From contig JAWKJY010000001.1 of NCBI GenBank assembly GCA_041393535.1, positions 620,001-684,000 of the forward strand: a stretch of DNA of 64,000 bases, read 5' to 3'. The notes beneath the pieces were generated by a model that made no database searches, was not told where the DNA came from, and worked only from the letters and a program-made list of their open reading frames with translations. Position 1 is the stretch's first letter, and each line of letters begins with the position of its first letter. A program made the position numbers and the translations under genes. Shown piece by piece: positions 34,805 through 44,005 of the stretch. The DNA is from JAWKJY01 sp041393535. Lineage in GTDB: Bacteria > Actinomycetota > Thermoleophilia > Gaiellales > Gaiellaceae.

Positions 34805-36841
34805 ATGGGCATCCGCATCGGTATCGACACCGGCGGCACCTTCACCGACCTGATCGCCGTCGACCCGGAGCGCGGGTCCTGGCATCTGTCGAAGGTGCCG
34901 TCCCGCCCGACCGACCCGGTCGGCACCATCACGTCCGCCCTCGACGGCGCCGGGATCGACCCCGCCGACGTCGAGCTGGTCGTCGTGGGCACCACCATCG
35001 GCATCAACGCCGTCCTCACCCGCCGGGGCGCTCGCGTCGTCTACCTGACGACCGACGGCTTCCAGGACGTGCCGTTCATCCAGCGCATCAACCGCAAGTA
35101 CCACTACGACTTCTCCTGGAAGAAGCCAGAGCCCCTCGTCCACCGCCCCGACTGCATCGGCGTCGTCGAGCGCCTCGACGAGGAGGGCCGCGAGCTCGAG
35201 CCGATCGACCTCGACGCGCTCGAGCGCGAGCTCGCGGAGCGCATCGCGGCCGGCGACCCGCCGGCCGTGGCCGTCTGCTACCTGTTCTCCTACCTGAACC
35301 CGGCCCACGAGCTCGCGACCCGCGAGCGGATCCGCGAGCGCTTCCCGGACGTGCCGGTCTCCCTCTCGCACGAGATCGCGCCGATCTGGCGCGAGTACGA
35401 GCGTGGCTCGACCGTGCTCGTCGACGCGTACCTGAAGCCGCTCGTCGAGCGGTACGTCGACGGCGTCTCGACCGCGCTCGAGGAGCGCGGCACGACGAGC
35501 CCCTGGGCGCTGCTCAAGACGAACGGCGGCCAGGCGGTCGCGCGCGAGGCGCGCGAGCGGCCGGCGCACCTGCTCCTGTCCGGCATCGCCGGCGGCGGCA
35601 TCGGCGCGGCGCACTTCGCGCGGGCGGCAGGCGCCGACCGCGCGATCATGGTCGACATGGGCGGCACGTCCGCGGACGTCTGCCTGATCCTCGACGGCGA
35701 GCCGCTCTACTCGTCCGACTTCGAGATCGAGTTCGGCTTCCCTGTCAGCGTCCCGTCGATCTCGACGCGGACGATCGGCGCGGGCGGCGGCTCGATCGGC
35801 TGGGTCGATCCGGGCGGCTTCCTCCAGGTCGGCCCGCAGAGCGCAGGCGCCCAGCCGGGCCCGGCCTGCTACGGCCAGGGCGGCGAGGAGGCGACGATCA
35901 CGGACGCGAACGTCCGGCTCGGCCGGCTGGACCCCGAGTACTTCCTCGGCGGCAAGATCCCGCTCGACCCCTCGCTCTCGAGCGCGGCGCTCGGCCGGCT
36001 CGCGGGAGCGCTCGGCACGGACGAGGTCGACGTCGCCTCCGCGATGCTCCGCGTCACGAACGAGAACATGGCGAACGCGATTCGCATCGTCACGGTCGAG
36101 GAGGGGATCGACCCGCGCGACTTCGCGCTCGTCGCGTTCGGCGGCGCGGGCCCGACGCACGGCTGCGAGATCGCCGAGTCGATCGGGATGCGCAGGGTCG
36201 TCGTGCCGCCGCACCCGGGCCTCGGCTCGGCGTTCGGGGCGCTCTCGGCGCAGCCGCGCGTCGACGACGTGCGGAGCGTCTACCTGACCGACCGCGGCAC
36301 GAGCGCGGCGGAGCTCGACCGCCTGTTCGCGGAGGCGGAGGAGCGCTCGCTCGCCGACTTCGCGGCGCAGGGCGGCCGCGATCCCGAGGTCCGCCGCTCG
36401 CTGGCCATGCGCTACCAGGGCCAGAACTACGAGCAGGAGGTCCCCGTCCCGAACGGGCGGATCGACGACGCCGCGATGGCCGGCGTCTACGCGGAGTACG
36501 GCCGCCTCTACGAGGGCTTCTACGGCTACCGCCTCGACGGCATCCCGGTCGAGCTCGTCCGGCTCAGCGTCGTGATCTCCGCCGCGCCGCCGGCGCTCCC
36601 CGGGCTCGCCCCGGAGGAGGCCGCCGCGGGCGGCGAGCTGCGCCAGCGCGAGGTGTACTTCCCCGGCCAGGGCTTCGTCGCGACGCGGGTCGTCCACCGC
36701 GACGCGCTCGTGCCCGGCACGGCGTTCGTCGGTCCTGCGATCGTGGAGTCGATGGACTCGACGGTCGTCGTCCCGCCGGGCTGGTGGCTCGAGGCGCAGG
36801 CCTCCGGCGTCCTGGATCTCGTTCGCGAGGAGGCGAAGTGA
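34805..36841 (+). CDS. hyuA: Hydantoinase/oxoprolinase family protein HyuA
   Basis: A 678-residue ATP-dependent subunit of the hydantoinase A/oxoprolinase family, distinct from the acetone carboxylase copy upstream. It starts MGIRIGIDTGGTFTDLIAV, with VVGTTIGINAVLTRRGARV, SHEIAPIWREYERGSTVLVDAY split over one segment, LLKTNGGQAV, MVDMGGTSADVCLI, STRTIGAGGGSIGWVD and FGGAGPTHGCEIAESI. The TGA overlaps the GTG of hyuB. Likely activates a cyclic imide, lactam or aromatic ketone with ATP. The true substrate cannot be read from sequence. Confidence 0.9.
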   Translation: MGIRIGIDTGGTFTDLIAVDPERGSWHLSKVPSRPTDPVGTITSALDGAGIDPADVELVVVGTTIGINAVLTRRGARVVYLTTDGFQDVPFIQRINRKYHYDFSWKKPEPLVHRPDCIGVVERLDEEGRELEPIDLDALERELAERIAAGDPPAVAVCYLFSYLNPAHELATRERIRERFPDVPVSLSHEIAPIWREYERGSTVLVDAYLKPLVERYVDGVSTALEERGTTSPWALLKTNGGQAVAREARERPAHLLLSGIAGGGIGAAHFARAAGADRAIMVDMGGTSADVCLILDGEPLYSSDFEIEFGFPVSVPSISTRTIGAGGGSIGWVDPGGFLQVGPQSAGAQPGPACYGQGGEEATITDANVRLGRLDPEYFLGGKIPLDPSLSSAALGRLAGALGTDEVDVASAMLRVTNENMANAIRIVTVEEGIDPRDFALVAFGGAGPTHGCEIAESIGMRRVVVPPHPGLGSAFGALSAQPRVDDVRSVYLTDRGTSAAELDRLFAEAEERSLADFAAQGGRDPEVRRSLAMRYQGQNYEQEVPVPNGRIDDAAMAGVYAEYGRLYEGFYGYRLDGIPVELVRLSVVISAAPPALPGLAPEEAAAGGELRQREVYFPGQGFVATRVVHRDALVPGTAFVGPAIVESMDSTVVVPPGWWLEAQASGVLDLVREEAK

Positions 36842-38556
36842 GCAGCACCGCGCTCGACCCCGTCACCCTGACGATCATGAACAACGCGTTCGTGAACATC
36901 TGCCGCGAGATGGGCATCACGATGATGCGGACCGCGTTCTCCCCGATCTTCAACGAGGGCCTCGACTTCTCGTGCGTCCTCTTCGACCGGCACGCGAACC
37001 TGATCGGCCAGGCGGAGTTCTGCCCGGCGCAGATCGCCGCCGCGGTCTACGCGACGCGGTGGACGATCGAGGAGCTCGGGCTCGAGGCGTTCGAGCCGGG
37101 CGACGTGGTCATCCACAACGACCCGTACCGCGGCGGCACGCACATGCCGGAGCACCTCGTGCTCAAGCCCGTCTTCCACGAGGGGCACCTCGTCGGCTTC
37201 CTCGCGAACATCGGCCACCTGGCCGAGATCGGCGGCAAGGCGGTCGGCTCCTTCGCCTCGGACGCGACGGAGATCTTCCAGGAGGGCCTGCGCCTGCCGC
37301 CCGTGAAGATCATGAAGCGCGGCGAGCACGACATGGAGATCTGGCGCATCCTGATGACGAACCACCGCACGCCGCGGAACACCTGGGGCGACATCAACGC
37401 GCAGATCGGCTCGCTCCGCGTCTCGGAGCGCAGCTTCCTCAGCCTGATCGACCGCTACGGGCGGGAGACCGTCGAGCAGGCCGCGACCGAGCTGCTCGAC
37501 TACTCGGAGCGGTGGATGCGGAACGAGATCTCCGCGATCCCGGACGGCACCTACGCCTTCAGCGGCCAGCAGGAGGACGACGGCGTCGTCGACCAGCCGG
37601 TCAACTACCACGTCGAGGTGACCGTGAAGGGCGACGAGCTGATCGTCGACTGGACGGGCACCGACCCGCAGACGCAGGGGCCGATCAACGCGACGTACGC
37701 GGTGATCGCGGGCGCCGTCTACAACGCGGTCTTCCACCTGACGAACGCGAACATCCCGAAGAACCACGGCGCCTACCGGCCGATCCGGATCATCGCGCCG
37801 CCCGGCAGCGCCGTGAACGTCCAGTACCCGCGCCCGTGCGTCGCCGGCAACACCGAGTCGCACGCGAAGCTGGCCGACATGGTCATCGCCGCGCTCGCTC
37901 CCGCGCTCCCCGACCGCGTCGCGGCCGGCGAGGGCGGCACGGCGTGCAACTTCCTCTTCGGCGGCGTCCATCCGAAGACGGGCGACTACTACGCCAACTA
38001 CCATCTCGAGGGCGGCGGCTGGGGCGCGACGTCCTACCAGGACGGCAACGACGCGATCATCGTCAAGAACGGCAACTGCCGGAACACGCCCGTCGAGATC
38101 TTCGAGACGCGCTACCCGCTGCGGACGATCAAGTACGAGCTCATCCCCGACTCGGGCGGCGTCGGCAAGCAGCGCGGCGGCCTCGGAACGCGGCGGATCA
38201 TGCGCGTCACCGAGGGGGCCGAGATCACCGCGAACGCGCTGCTCGACCGGACGAAGCCGGGCTTCGGCGCCTGGGGCATCGAGGGCGGCGGGATCGGCGG
38301 CCAGGCCGCGATCCGCGTGAAGCGCCGGGGGGACACCGAGTTCCGGACGTTCTCGGAGGTCTACGGCACGCGCTCGCCGTCGAAGTTCACGAACGTGACC
38401 CTCGTGGAGGGCGACGAGGTGCTGATCGACTCGCCGGGCGGCGGCGGCTACGGCGACCCGGGCGAGCGCGACCCGGCGCAGGTCGAGCGCGACGTGTTCG
38501 AGGGCTTCGTCTCGCCCGAGCGGGCCCGTGAGCTGTACGGCTGGGAGGGACGATGA
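36838..38556 (+). CDS. hyuB: Hydantoinase B/oxoprolinase family protein HyuB
   Basis: A 572-residue HyuB subunit. It starts ALDPVTLTIMNNAFVNICRE after GTG 36838, which overlaps the hyuA stop (GTGA). Landmarks are VVIHNDPYRGGTHMPEHL, FLANIGHLAEIGGKAVGS, GPINATYAVIAGAVYNA, GNTESHAKLADMVIAAL, LIPDSGGVGKQRGGLG and the C-terminal DSPGGGGYGDPGERDP, all in the order expected. Works as a complex with HyuA. Followed by an overlapping small gene (ATGA). Confidence 0.92.
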   Translation: MSSTALDPVTLTIMNNAFVNICREMGITMMRTAFSPIFNEGLDFSCVLFDRHANLIGQAEFCPAQIAAAVYATRWTIEELGLEAFEPGDVVIHNDPYRGGTHMPEHLVLKPVFHEGHLVGFLANIGHLAEIGGKAVGSFASDATEIFQEGLRLPPVKIMKRGEHDMEIWRILMTNHRTPRNTWGDINAQIGSLRVSERSFLSLIDRYGRETVEQAATELLDYSERWMRNEISAIPDGTYAFSGQQEDDGVVDQPVNYHVEVTVKGDELIVDWTGTDPQTQGPINATYAVIAGAVYNAVFHLTNANIPKNHGAYRPIRIIAPPGSAVNVQYPRPCVAGNTESHAKLADMVIAALAPALPDRVAAGEGGTACNFLFGGVHPKTGDYYANYHLEGGGWGATSYQDGNDAIIVKNGNCRNTPVEIFETRYPLRTIKYELIPDSGGVGKQRGGLGTRRIMRVTEGAEITANALLDRTKPGFGAWGIEGGGIGGQAAIRVKRRGDTEFRTFSEVYGTRSPSKFTNVTLVEGDEVLIDSPGGGGYGDPGERDPAQVERDVFEGFVSPERARELYGWEGR

Positions 38557-38750
38557 GCGGTCGCTGGGAGCCGGTGGTCAACCAGATCTGGGAGACCAAC
38601 GTCCAGCCGTGCGAGTGCTGCGGGCAGATCGTCGCGAAGCAGCTCTGGATCGCCGAGGTCGAGGGCGTCGAGCGGCGCTTCTGCGGGCCGGCCTGCGAGG
38701 AGCTGTACCGCAGCTACGTCGTCCCGAAGCAGCAGGCCGCCGCCTCCTAG
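38553..38750 (+). CDS. Small four-cysteine (zinc-ribbon-like) protein coupled to HyuAB
   Basis: A 65-residue protein: CECCGQ, then 20 residues later FCGPACEELYRSY. The two CxxC/CxxxC pairs suggest a single zinc site of treble-clef or MYM/TRASH-like type. Its ATG overlaps the hyuB TGA (ATGA, 38553-38556), so it is made in step with HyuB. Acetone carboxylase and related enzymes have a small zinc-binding gamma subunit; this protein may be a reduced counterpart for HyuAB. That is an inference from position and cysteine pattern. No homologue is recognised by name. Confidence 0.65.
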   Translation: MSGRWEPVVNQIWETNVQPCECCGQIVAKQLWIAEVEGVERRFCGPACEELYRSYVVPKQQAAAS

Positions 38751-38771
38751 CGGCCGGCGACGCGCGTCCGC

Positions 38772-38803
38772 GCGAGCGGAGGGCCGCCGGGCCCTCCGCT
38801 CGC
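38772..38803 (+). terminator. Terminator of hyuAB operon
   Basis: A 14-bp perfect stem (GCGAGCGGAGGGCC at 38772-38785, complement 38790-38803) with a GCCG loop. Confidence 0.65.
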
Positions 38804-38915
38804 CGCCTGCCGCGTGTCGTCCCGGTCGTCGTCGCCGCCGCGCGTGCGGCGGGCGGGCGGGCGCCGATCGTCTAGCCTCCTCCGCGCGCCGCCGCGCGCG
38901 GCGACGAAGGAGGAG

Positions 38916-39248
38916 ATGGCCGATCCGATGGTGCTGCGCCTCGAGGCGCTCGACTGGGCCGAGGAGGCCCCCGGCGTCCGCGCGAAGCGGTCCGAGGACG
39001 CGGGCGCGAGCTGGGCGCTCGTCGAGTACGGCGCGGGGGCCGGGCGGCCCGAGTTCTGCGACGTCGCGCACGTCGGCTACGTGCTCGACGGCGAGATCAC
39101 CTACGACTTCTCGGACGGACGCGAGTCGATCGTCGCGCGCGCCGGCGAGGGGTTCACCCTCCCGCCCGGCGCGCCGCACAGGGGCACGAACAACGGCGCG
39201 GCCCCCGCCGTGCTCCTGGTGTTCGACGAGCCGTACCTCGGCGGATAG
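38916..39248 (+). CDS. Cupin domain protein
   Basis: A 110-residue single-domain cupin. The two conserved motifs appear as HVGYVLDGEITYDFSDGRE and GEGFTLPPGAPHRGTNNG, supplying one or two histidines for a possible metal. ATG 38916 has a GAAGGAGG site; a TAGCCT -10 lies at 38873-38878. Function unknown. It is separated from the hyu operon by a strong terminator, so it is likely expressed alone. Confidence 0.75.
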   Translation: MADPMVLRLEALDWAEEAPGVRAKRSEDAGASWALVEYGAGAGRPEFCDVAHVGYVLDGEITYDFSDGRESIVARAGEGFTLPPGAPHRGTNNGAAPAVLLVFDEPYLGG

Positions 39249-39285
39249 CCCGGGCCGCGCCCGGGGCGGCCGGCCCGTCCTCGGG

Positions 39286-39291
39286 TAGAAT
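39286..39291 (+). promoter_or_regulatory. -10 element of VanW-family gene
   Basis: TAGAAT, 14 bases before the ATG at 39306. Confidence 0.5.
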
Positions 39292-39305
39292 CGCCGGTCC
39301 TGGTC

Positions 39306-41255
39306 ATGGGGGAAGAGGCGCCACCACGCCGGTCCCGGCAATCGAATCGAGGCGAGCGCCGGGGCCGCTCGAGGCTTCGCCGTGCCCTGGGACGGAAGAC
39401 GCGTCGCGCCCTCGCCGTCCTGGCGGCGCTCCTCGTCGTCGCCTTCCTCGCGGCGGGCATCGGGTTCGCGGGCTCGAGCGACGAGATCGCAGACGGCGTC
39501 CGGATCGCCGGCGTCGACGTCGGCGGGCTGACGGTCGACGAGGCGGTCGCGAAGCTGCGCTCGCGCACGACGGCGCGCCAGCGCCAGCCGCTGACGATCG
39601 CCGCGGGGGAGGCCTCGCTGACGATCCAGCCGAGCGATCTGAACGTCGACGTCGACTGGCGGGGCGCCGCCGAGCAGGCGCTCGAGGCCGGCGACGGGCC
39701 CCTCCCGATCCGCGGGTTCAACCGGATCGGCCTCAGGCTCTCGAGCCGGGAGATCGAGCCGGCCGCGAAGGCCTACGACGCCGCGGTCGAGTTCCACCTC
39801 GAGCGGCTCCAGGCGGAGCTCGGCGACGCCCCGCAGAACGCGTCGATCCGGCTCGAGGGGCTGCAGCCGCGCATCGTCCCGGGCCGACAGGGCATCCGCA
39901 TCGACCGGGCGCGCGCCCGCACGCTGATCCTCGACGCGCTGACGAGCTCGTCGACGGCCACCGTTCGGATCCCGACTGGCCGCGCCGACCCCGAGGTGAC
40001 GGTCGAGGACCTCGAGCCCGTCGCGGCGAAGGTGCGGACGATGCTCTCGGCGCCGGTCCGCTACCGGCTCGGCGCGAGCGGGTGGAAGATCACGCCGACG
40101 CGCCTCGCCCCGATGCTGGTGCTGCCGAAGGACGGCTCGACCGAGATCGGGATCGGCGGCAAGGCCGCGAAGCGCTACTTCGACAACCTCGCCGAGGGCG
40201 TCGATCGCAAGCCGCAGAGCGCGACCTTCCAGATCGTCGACTCGGGCGCCGTCGAGGTCGTGCCGTCGAAGGACGGGCGCAAGCTCGACGTCGCCGCGTC
40301 GCGGCGCGCGCTGCTCGCGGCCGCGCAGTCGACGACCGACCGCACGTTCGACCTCGTCGTGAAGACGACGGCGCCGGAGCGCACCACCCAGGCCGCGAAG
40401 AAGATGGGGATCATCGGCCTCGTCGGCTCGTACACGACCACGTACGGGGGCGACCCGAACCGGCTCTCGAACGTCCGCCTCGTCGCCGAGCTGATCGACG
40501 ACCACCTGATCGCGCCCGGCGCGACGTTCTCGTTCAACGAGACGACCGGCGAGCGCAACGAGGCGCGCGGCTTCAAGGAGGCGCCGGTGATCATCAACGG
40601 CGAGCTTCAGACGGGCCTCGGCGGCGGCGTCTGCCAGGTGTCGACGACGGTGTTCAACGCCGCGTACGAGGCCGGCCTGAAGATCAGCGAGCGGACGAAC
40701 CACGCGCTCTACATCGACCACTACCCGCTCGGCCGCGACGCGACGGTCGACTATCCGAACCTCGACCTGAAGTTCGTCAACGACACGCCGCGCTGGCTGT
40801 GGCTCAAGGTCGGCATCGGCGAGTCGGAGCTGACCGTCTACCTCTACGGCACCCCGGTGAAGCGGTCGGTCGAGACGATCACGACGCCGCTCGAGGTCGT
40901 CGGTAGGCCGAAGGTCGAGCGCGTGCCGGACGAGTCGCTGCTGATCGGCCAGAAGGTCGTCGAGGAGTCCGGCGAGCCCGCCAGGGAGACGTCCGTCCGG
41001 CGAATCGTGCGCGATCGGAACGGCAACGTCGTCTACGACACCACCTGGTACTCGAGCTACCTGGCCGAGAAGCGCATCGTCCGGGTCGGCACCCAGCCGC
41101 GGCCCGAGCCGCCTCCGCCGCCGCCGGAGGAGCCGGTCGAGGAGCCCGCGCCCGCCGAGGAGCCTGCCCCGGCCGAGCCGGCGCCGCCGGCCGAGCCCGC
41201 GCCGCCGCCGACGGACACGGCAGGGGCGGCCGCCGTCACGCCGGCCGTCGAGTAG
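39306..41255 (+). CDS. VanW family protein with YoaR peptidoglycan-binding domain
   Basis: A 649-residue cell-surface protein. A basic cytoplasmic start (about 1-35), one transmembrane helix (about 36-56), then YoaR-like repeats (GVRIAGVDVGGLTVDEAVAKL and the parallel segments near 90 and 210), the VanW domain (IIGLVGSYTTTYGGDPNR, PGATFSFNETTGERNEARGF cut in two, GLGGGVCQVSTTVFNAA), a G5-like region, and a Pro/Glu/Ala-rich tail of about 45 residues. Such proteins bind or remodel cell wall material; VanW itself has no proven activity. ATG 39306. Confidence 0.85.
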   Translation: MGEEAPPRRSRQSNRGERRGRSRLRRALGRKTRRALAVLAALLVVAFLAAGIGFAGSSDEIADGVRIAGVDVGGLTVDEAVAKLRSRTTARQRQPLTIAAGEASLTIQPSDLNVDVDWRGAAEQALEAGDGPLPIRGFNRIGLRLSSREIEPAAKAYDAAVEFHLERLQAELGDAPQNASIRLEGLQPRIVPGRQGIRIDRARARTLILDALTSSSTATVRIPTGRADPEVTVEDLEPVAAKVRTMLSAPVRYRLGASGWKITPTRLAPMLVLPKDGSTEIGIGGKAAKRYFDNLAEGVDRKPQSATFQIVDSGAVEVVPSKDGRKLDVAASRRALLAAAQSTTDRTFDLVVKTTAPERTTQAAKKMGIIGLVGSYTTTYGGDPNRLSNVRLVAELIDDHLIAPGATFSFNETTGERNEARGFKEAPVIINGELQTGLGGGVCQVSTTVFNAAYEAGLKISERTNHALYIDHYPLGRDATVDYPNLDLKFVNDTPRWLWLKVGIGESELTVYLYGTPVKRSVETITTPLEVVGRPKVERVPDESLLIGQKVVEESGEPARETSVRRIVRDRNGNVVYDTTWYSSYLAEKRIVRVGTQPRPEPPPPPPEEPVEEPAPAEEPAPAEPAPPAEPAPPPTDTAGAAAVTPAVE

Positions 41256-41262
41256 CGCCGGC

Positions 41263-41685
41263 TCAGCCAGCCTCGAGCGCGGTGAAGCGCTCCGCGAGCT
41301 CGGCCGGCATCCGGGTCGGGCGGAGCGTGGTCGCGTCGATGCACGCGTGCCCGGTGGAGGCCTCGCCGACGACGCCCGCGGGCTCGTTCAGCCGCTCGAG
41401 CACGTACTCGAACCGGAAGCGCGTCCCGCGGAGGTCGACGGCGCGCACCCAGATCCGCAGGCGGTCGTCGAAGCGGACGCCCGCGCGGTAGCGCACGGCG
41501 ACGTCGGTCGTGGTCACGTCGACGCCCGTCTCGCGCAGCGCGAGGTAGCCGCCCTCGACGCGGTCGAGGTACGCGATCCGGGCCACCTCGAGCCAGACGA
41601 CGTGGTTCGCGTGGTGCGCGACGCCCTGCAGGTCGGTCTCGTTGAAGCGCACGCGGAGCTCGGTCGAGAAGCGGTAGCCGTCCAT
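41263..41685 (-). CDS. Acyl-CoA thioesterase (4HBT hotdog)
   Basis: A 140-residue hotdog-fold protein of the 4-hydroxybenzoyl-CoA thioesterase/YbgC type. The active-site stretch is NETDLQGVAHHANHVVWLEV, with the catalytic acid in TDLQG, followed by YRAGVRFDDRLRIWVRAVDL. ATG 41685, preceded by TACCCT at 41695-41700. Convergent with VanW (7-base gap), divergent from the MFS gene. Substrate unknown. Confidence 0.8.
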   Translation of the reverse strand: MDGYRFSTELRVRFNETDLQGVAHHANHVVWLEVARIAYLDRVEGGYLALRETGVDVTTTDVAVRYRAGVRFDDRLRIWVRAVDLRGTRFRFEYVLERLNEPAGVVGEASTGHACIDATTLRPTRMPAELAERFTALEAG

Positions 41686-41772
41686 GCGTCCGGCAGGGTA
41701 GACGCTCGGGCCGTCCGGTCGTTGCGGTCGGACGCCCGGGCGCGGCGGCGGGCGGCTCGCCGACCCGGCACC

Positions 41773-43042
41773 ATGACAGGGGTCATGGCCGGCTCGACTG
41801 CAGGAACACTGCGCCAGCGCCCCGTCGTCGCGCTCGTCGCCGCGCAGACGATCTCCGTGACGGGCTCGCTGATGTCGATCGTCGCGATCCCCTGGTTCGT
41901 GCTGACGACGACCGGCTCGGCGACCCGCATGACCGTCGTCCTGGCGGCGGAGTTCGCGGCCTCGGCCGTCCTCGGCATCCCCGGCGGGGCGCTCGCCGCC
42001 CGGCTCGGCGTGCGGCGGACGATCCTGCTCGGCGACCTGGTCCGCGCCCCGCTGCTCGGTGCGGTGCCGATCCTGCACTGGACGGGGCACCCGGCTTCCG
42101 ACGCTCGTCGCGCTCGTCGTCGTCGCGGGCGCCGTCTACGTACCGTACGTCGCCAGCCAGCAGGCGCTCCTGCCGGACCTCGTCGGGGAGGACGAGCGGC
42201 TGCTCGCGAAGGCGAACGCGCTCCTGCTGATGGGGGAGCGGACGGCCGCGCTCGCCGGGCCCGCGCTCGCGGGCGTCCTGATCGCGGCGGTGGGCGCCCC
42301 GGCGGTGCTCGCCCTCGACGCGGCGAGCTTCCTGCTCTCCCTCGCGCTCGTCGCGACGCTCGTCCCGCGGCTGGCCGGGCGGACGCGGCTGGGGCCGCCG
42401 CCCCGCCTGCTCGCGGGGGCGCGCTTCCTCGCGCGCGACCGGCTGCTCGCGCCCTGGACGGTCAGCGTGGGCGGCTTCGAGGCCGCCTGGCAGATGCTCG
42501 TCGCGGCCCTGCCCGTGCTGGCGGTCGTCCGCTACGACGGCGATCCGCACGTGGTCGGGGTGGCTCTCGGCGGACTGGGCCTGGGCGCCGTCGCCGGGAA
42601 CGTCCTCGCCGTCCGGCTGCTCGACCGCGTCCCGTCCGTCCGGCTGGCCGTCGTCGCGAAGGTGCTCCAGGTCGCCGTCCTCTGGGTCCTCGTGGCCGAG
42701 CTGCCGCGTTTCGGCGTCGCCGCGGTGCTCGTCGCGGCGGGGCTGCTGAGCGGCCTCGTGACCGCGCCGGTCACCGCGATCCGCACGATCCGCACGCCGT
42801 CGCCGCTCCGGCCGGCGGCGGGCGCCGCGTTCCTGACGGTGATGCTGCTGCTCGGCGCCGCCGGGCTCGCGGGCTCGGGCCCGCTCCTCGACGACCACGG
42901 CGCGCACGCGGCCTTCCTCGCCGCCGCCGTCGTGCAGACCGCGTTCACGGCGCTGTTCGTCGCGGCGGCGCTGCGGCGCGCACCCCGGCCCGGGGAGGCC
43001 CCGGCTACGGTGGAGCCGTGCCCGAGCGCCTCGCAGCCCTGA
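41773..43042 (+). CDS. MFS transporter, frameshifted
   Basis: About 423 residues after repair. The N-terminal half (RQRPVVALVAAQTISVTGSL, GIPGGALAARLGVRRTILLG) and the rest (LPTLVALVVVAGAVYVPYVA, QALLPDLVGEDERLLAKANA, MGERTAALAGPALAGVLI and so on) are in different frames. The join is near 42093, where CACCCGGCTTCC has one extra G compared with the expected HPLPTLVAL. It resembles the MFS_3/enterobactin-exporter-like group. Start ATG 41773 or 41785. Its end overlaps the sirtuin start by 25 bases. Confidence 0.78.
43006..43011 (+). promoter_or_regulatory. -10 element, leaderless promoter of sirtuin gene
   Basis: TACGGT inside the end of the MFS gene, 6 bases before GTG 43018. Confidence 0.5.
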
Positions 43043-43752
43043 TCCGCGGCTGCCAGCCGTGCGTCGTCCTCACCGGCGCGGGCGCGTCGACCGAGAGCGG
43101 CATCCCGGACTTCCGCTCGCCGACGGGGATCTGGGCGACGGTCGACCCGATGGAGTACGCCTCGCTCTCCGCCTTCCGGCGCGACCCCGAGCGCGTCTGG
43201 AGCCTCTACCGGCTCCGCGTCGAGCTGCTCGCGGCGGCGAGGCCGAGCCGCGTGCACCACGCGCTCGCCGAGCTCGAGCGGCGCGGGCTCGTCCAGGCCG
43301 TCGTGACGCAGAACATCGACCTGCTGCACGAGCGGGCCGGCTCCCGGGACGTCGTCGAGGTGCACGGCTCGATCCGCAGCGCGACCTGCCCGGGCTGCCG
43401 CGAGCGCCAGCCGCTCGCGGCGGTGCTCGCCCAGCTCGAGGCGAGCGAGACGGCGCCGACCTGCCCGGCCTGTGGCGCGATCGTCAAGCCCGACGTCGTC
43501 TTCTTCGAGGAGCTGCTCCCGCCCGACGCGATCGACCGTGCGTACGACCTCGCGGCCGGGGCTGGCCTGCTGCTCGTGATCGGGACCTCGCTCGAGGTGC
43601 ATCCCGTCGCGGGACTGCCCGACCTGACGCGCCGGGCCGGCGGCAAGGTCGCGATCGTGAACGTCGCGCCGACCGGGTTCGACCCGCGCGCGACCCTCGT
43701 CCTCCGCGAGCCCGCAGGGGACGTGCTCGAGCGCGTGCTGGCGCTCGTCTGA
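43018..43752 (+). CDS. NAD-dependent protein deacylase (Sir2 family)
   Basis: A 244-residue sirtuin that removes acyl groups from lysines using NAD+. The NAD site is LTGAGASTESGIPDFRS; TQNIDLLHERAG and VVEVHGSI carry the catalytic Asn, Asp and His. The zinc ribbon has ATCPGCRE and PTCPACGAI. EELLPPDAIDRAYD and GTSLEVHPVAGLP complete the fold. Lacks the Tyr/Arg pair in the usual SirT5 positions as far as I can see, so deacetylase is the default reading. GTG 43018, with an internal leaderless promoter. Confidence 0.9.
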   Translation: MPERLAALIRGCQPCVVLTGAGASTESGIPDFRSPTGIWATVDPMEYASLSAFRRDPERVWSLYRLRVELLAAARPSRVHHALAELERRGLVQAVVTQNIDLLHERAGSRDVVEVHGSIRSATCPGCRERQPLAAVLAQLEASETAPTCPACGAIVKPDVVFFEELLPPDAIDRAYDLAAGAGLLLVIGTSLEVHPVAGLPDLTRRAGGKVAIVNVAPTGFDPRATLVLREPAGDVLERVLALV

Positions 43753-43776
43753 GCGGCGCGGCGGCGGGCGCGGGCC

Positions 43777-43938
43777 CTACGCGGCGAGGCGGCGCACCGG
43801 GCGCTCGTCGAGGACGGCCTTGCAGCTCGAGCAGATGCAGCGCACGACCTCGACGGGGACGCCGTGGCGCTGCGCGAGCGCGGCCTTCTCGACGACCGTG
43901 TGCCGGTGCGGATCCGTCTTGGCGGGCGTGCAGGTCAT
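43777..43938 (-). CDS. Small cysteine-containing hypothetical protein (53 aa)
   Basis: MTCTPAKTDPHRHTVVEKAA then VRCICSSCKAVLDERPVRRL. The CICSSC motif, plus the early Cys and His residues, could bind one metal ion. ATG 43938; no clear ribosome site. No family name recognised. It fits the gap between the sirtuin and the lipid kinase and has sensible amino acid usage. Confidence 0.45.
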   Translation of the reverse strand: MTCTPAKTDPHRHTVVEKAALAQRHGVPVEVVRCICSSCKAVLDERPVRRLAA

Positions 43939-44005
43939 CGTGGTCGGGAGATCGGCACGGCCGGACCGCCGCTGCAGCCTCGAACGGGTGACTCCGGGCC
44001 GGGGA

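Noticed and set aside
41347..43752. Apparent MFS-sirtuin fusion in one frame
   Set aside because: After the indel near 42093 the frame only shadows the MFS gene until the sirtuin starts in the same frame by chance.
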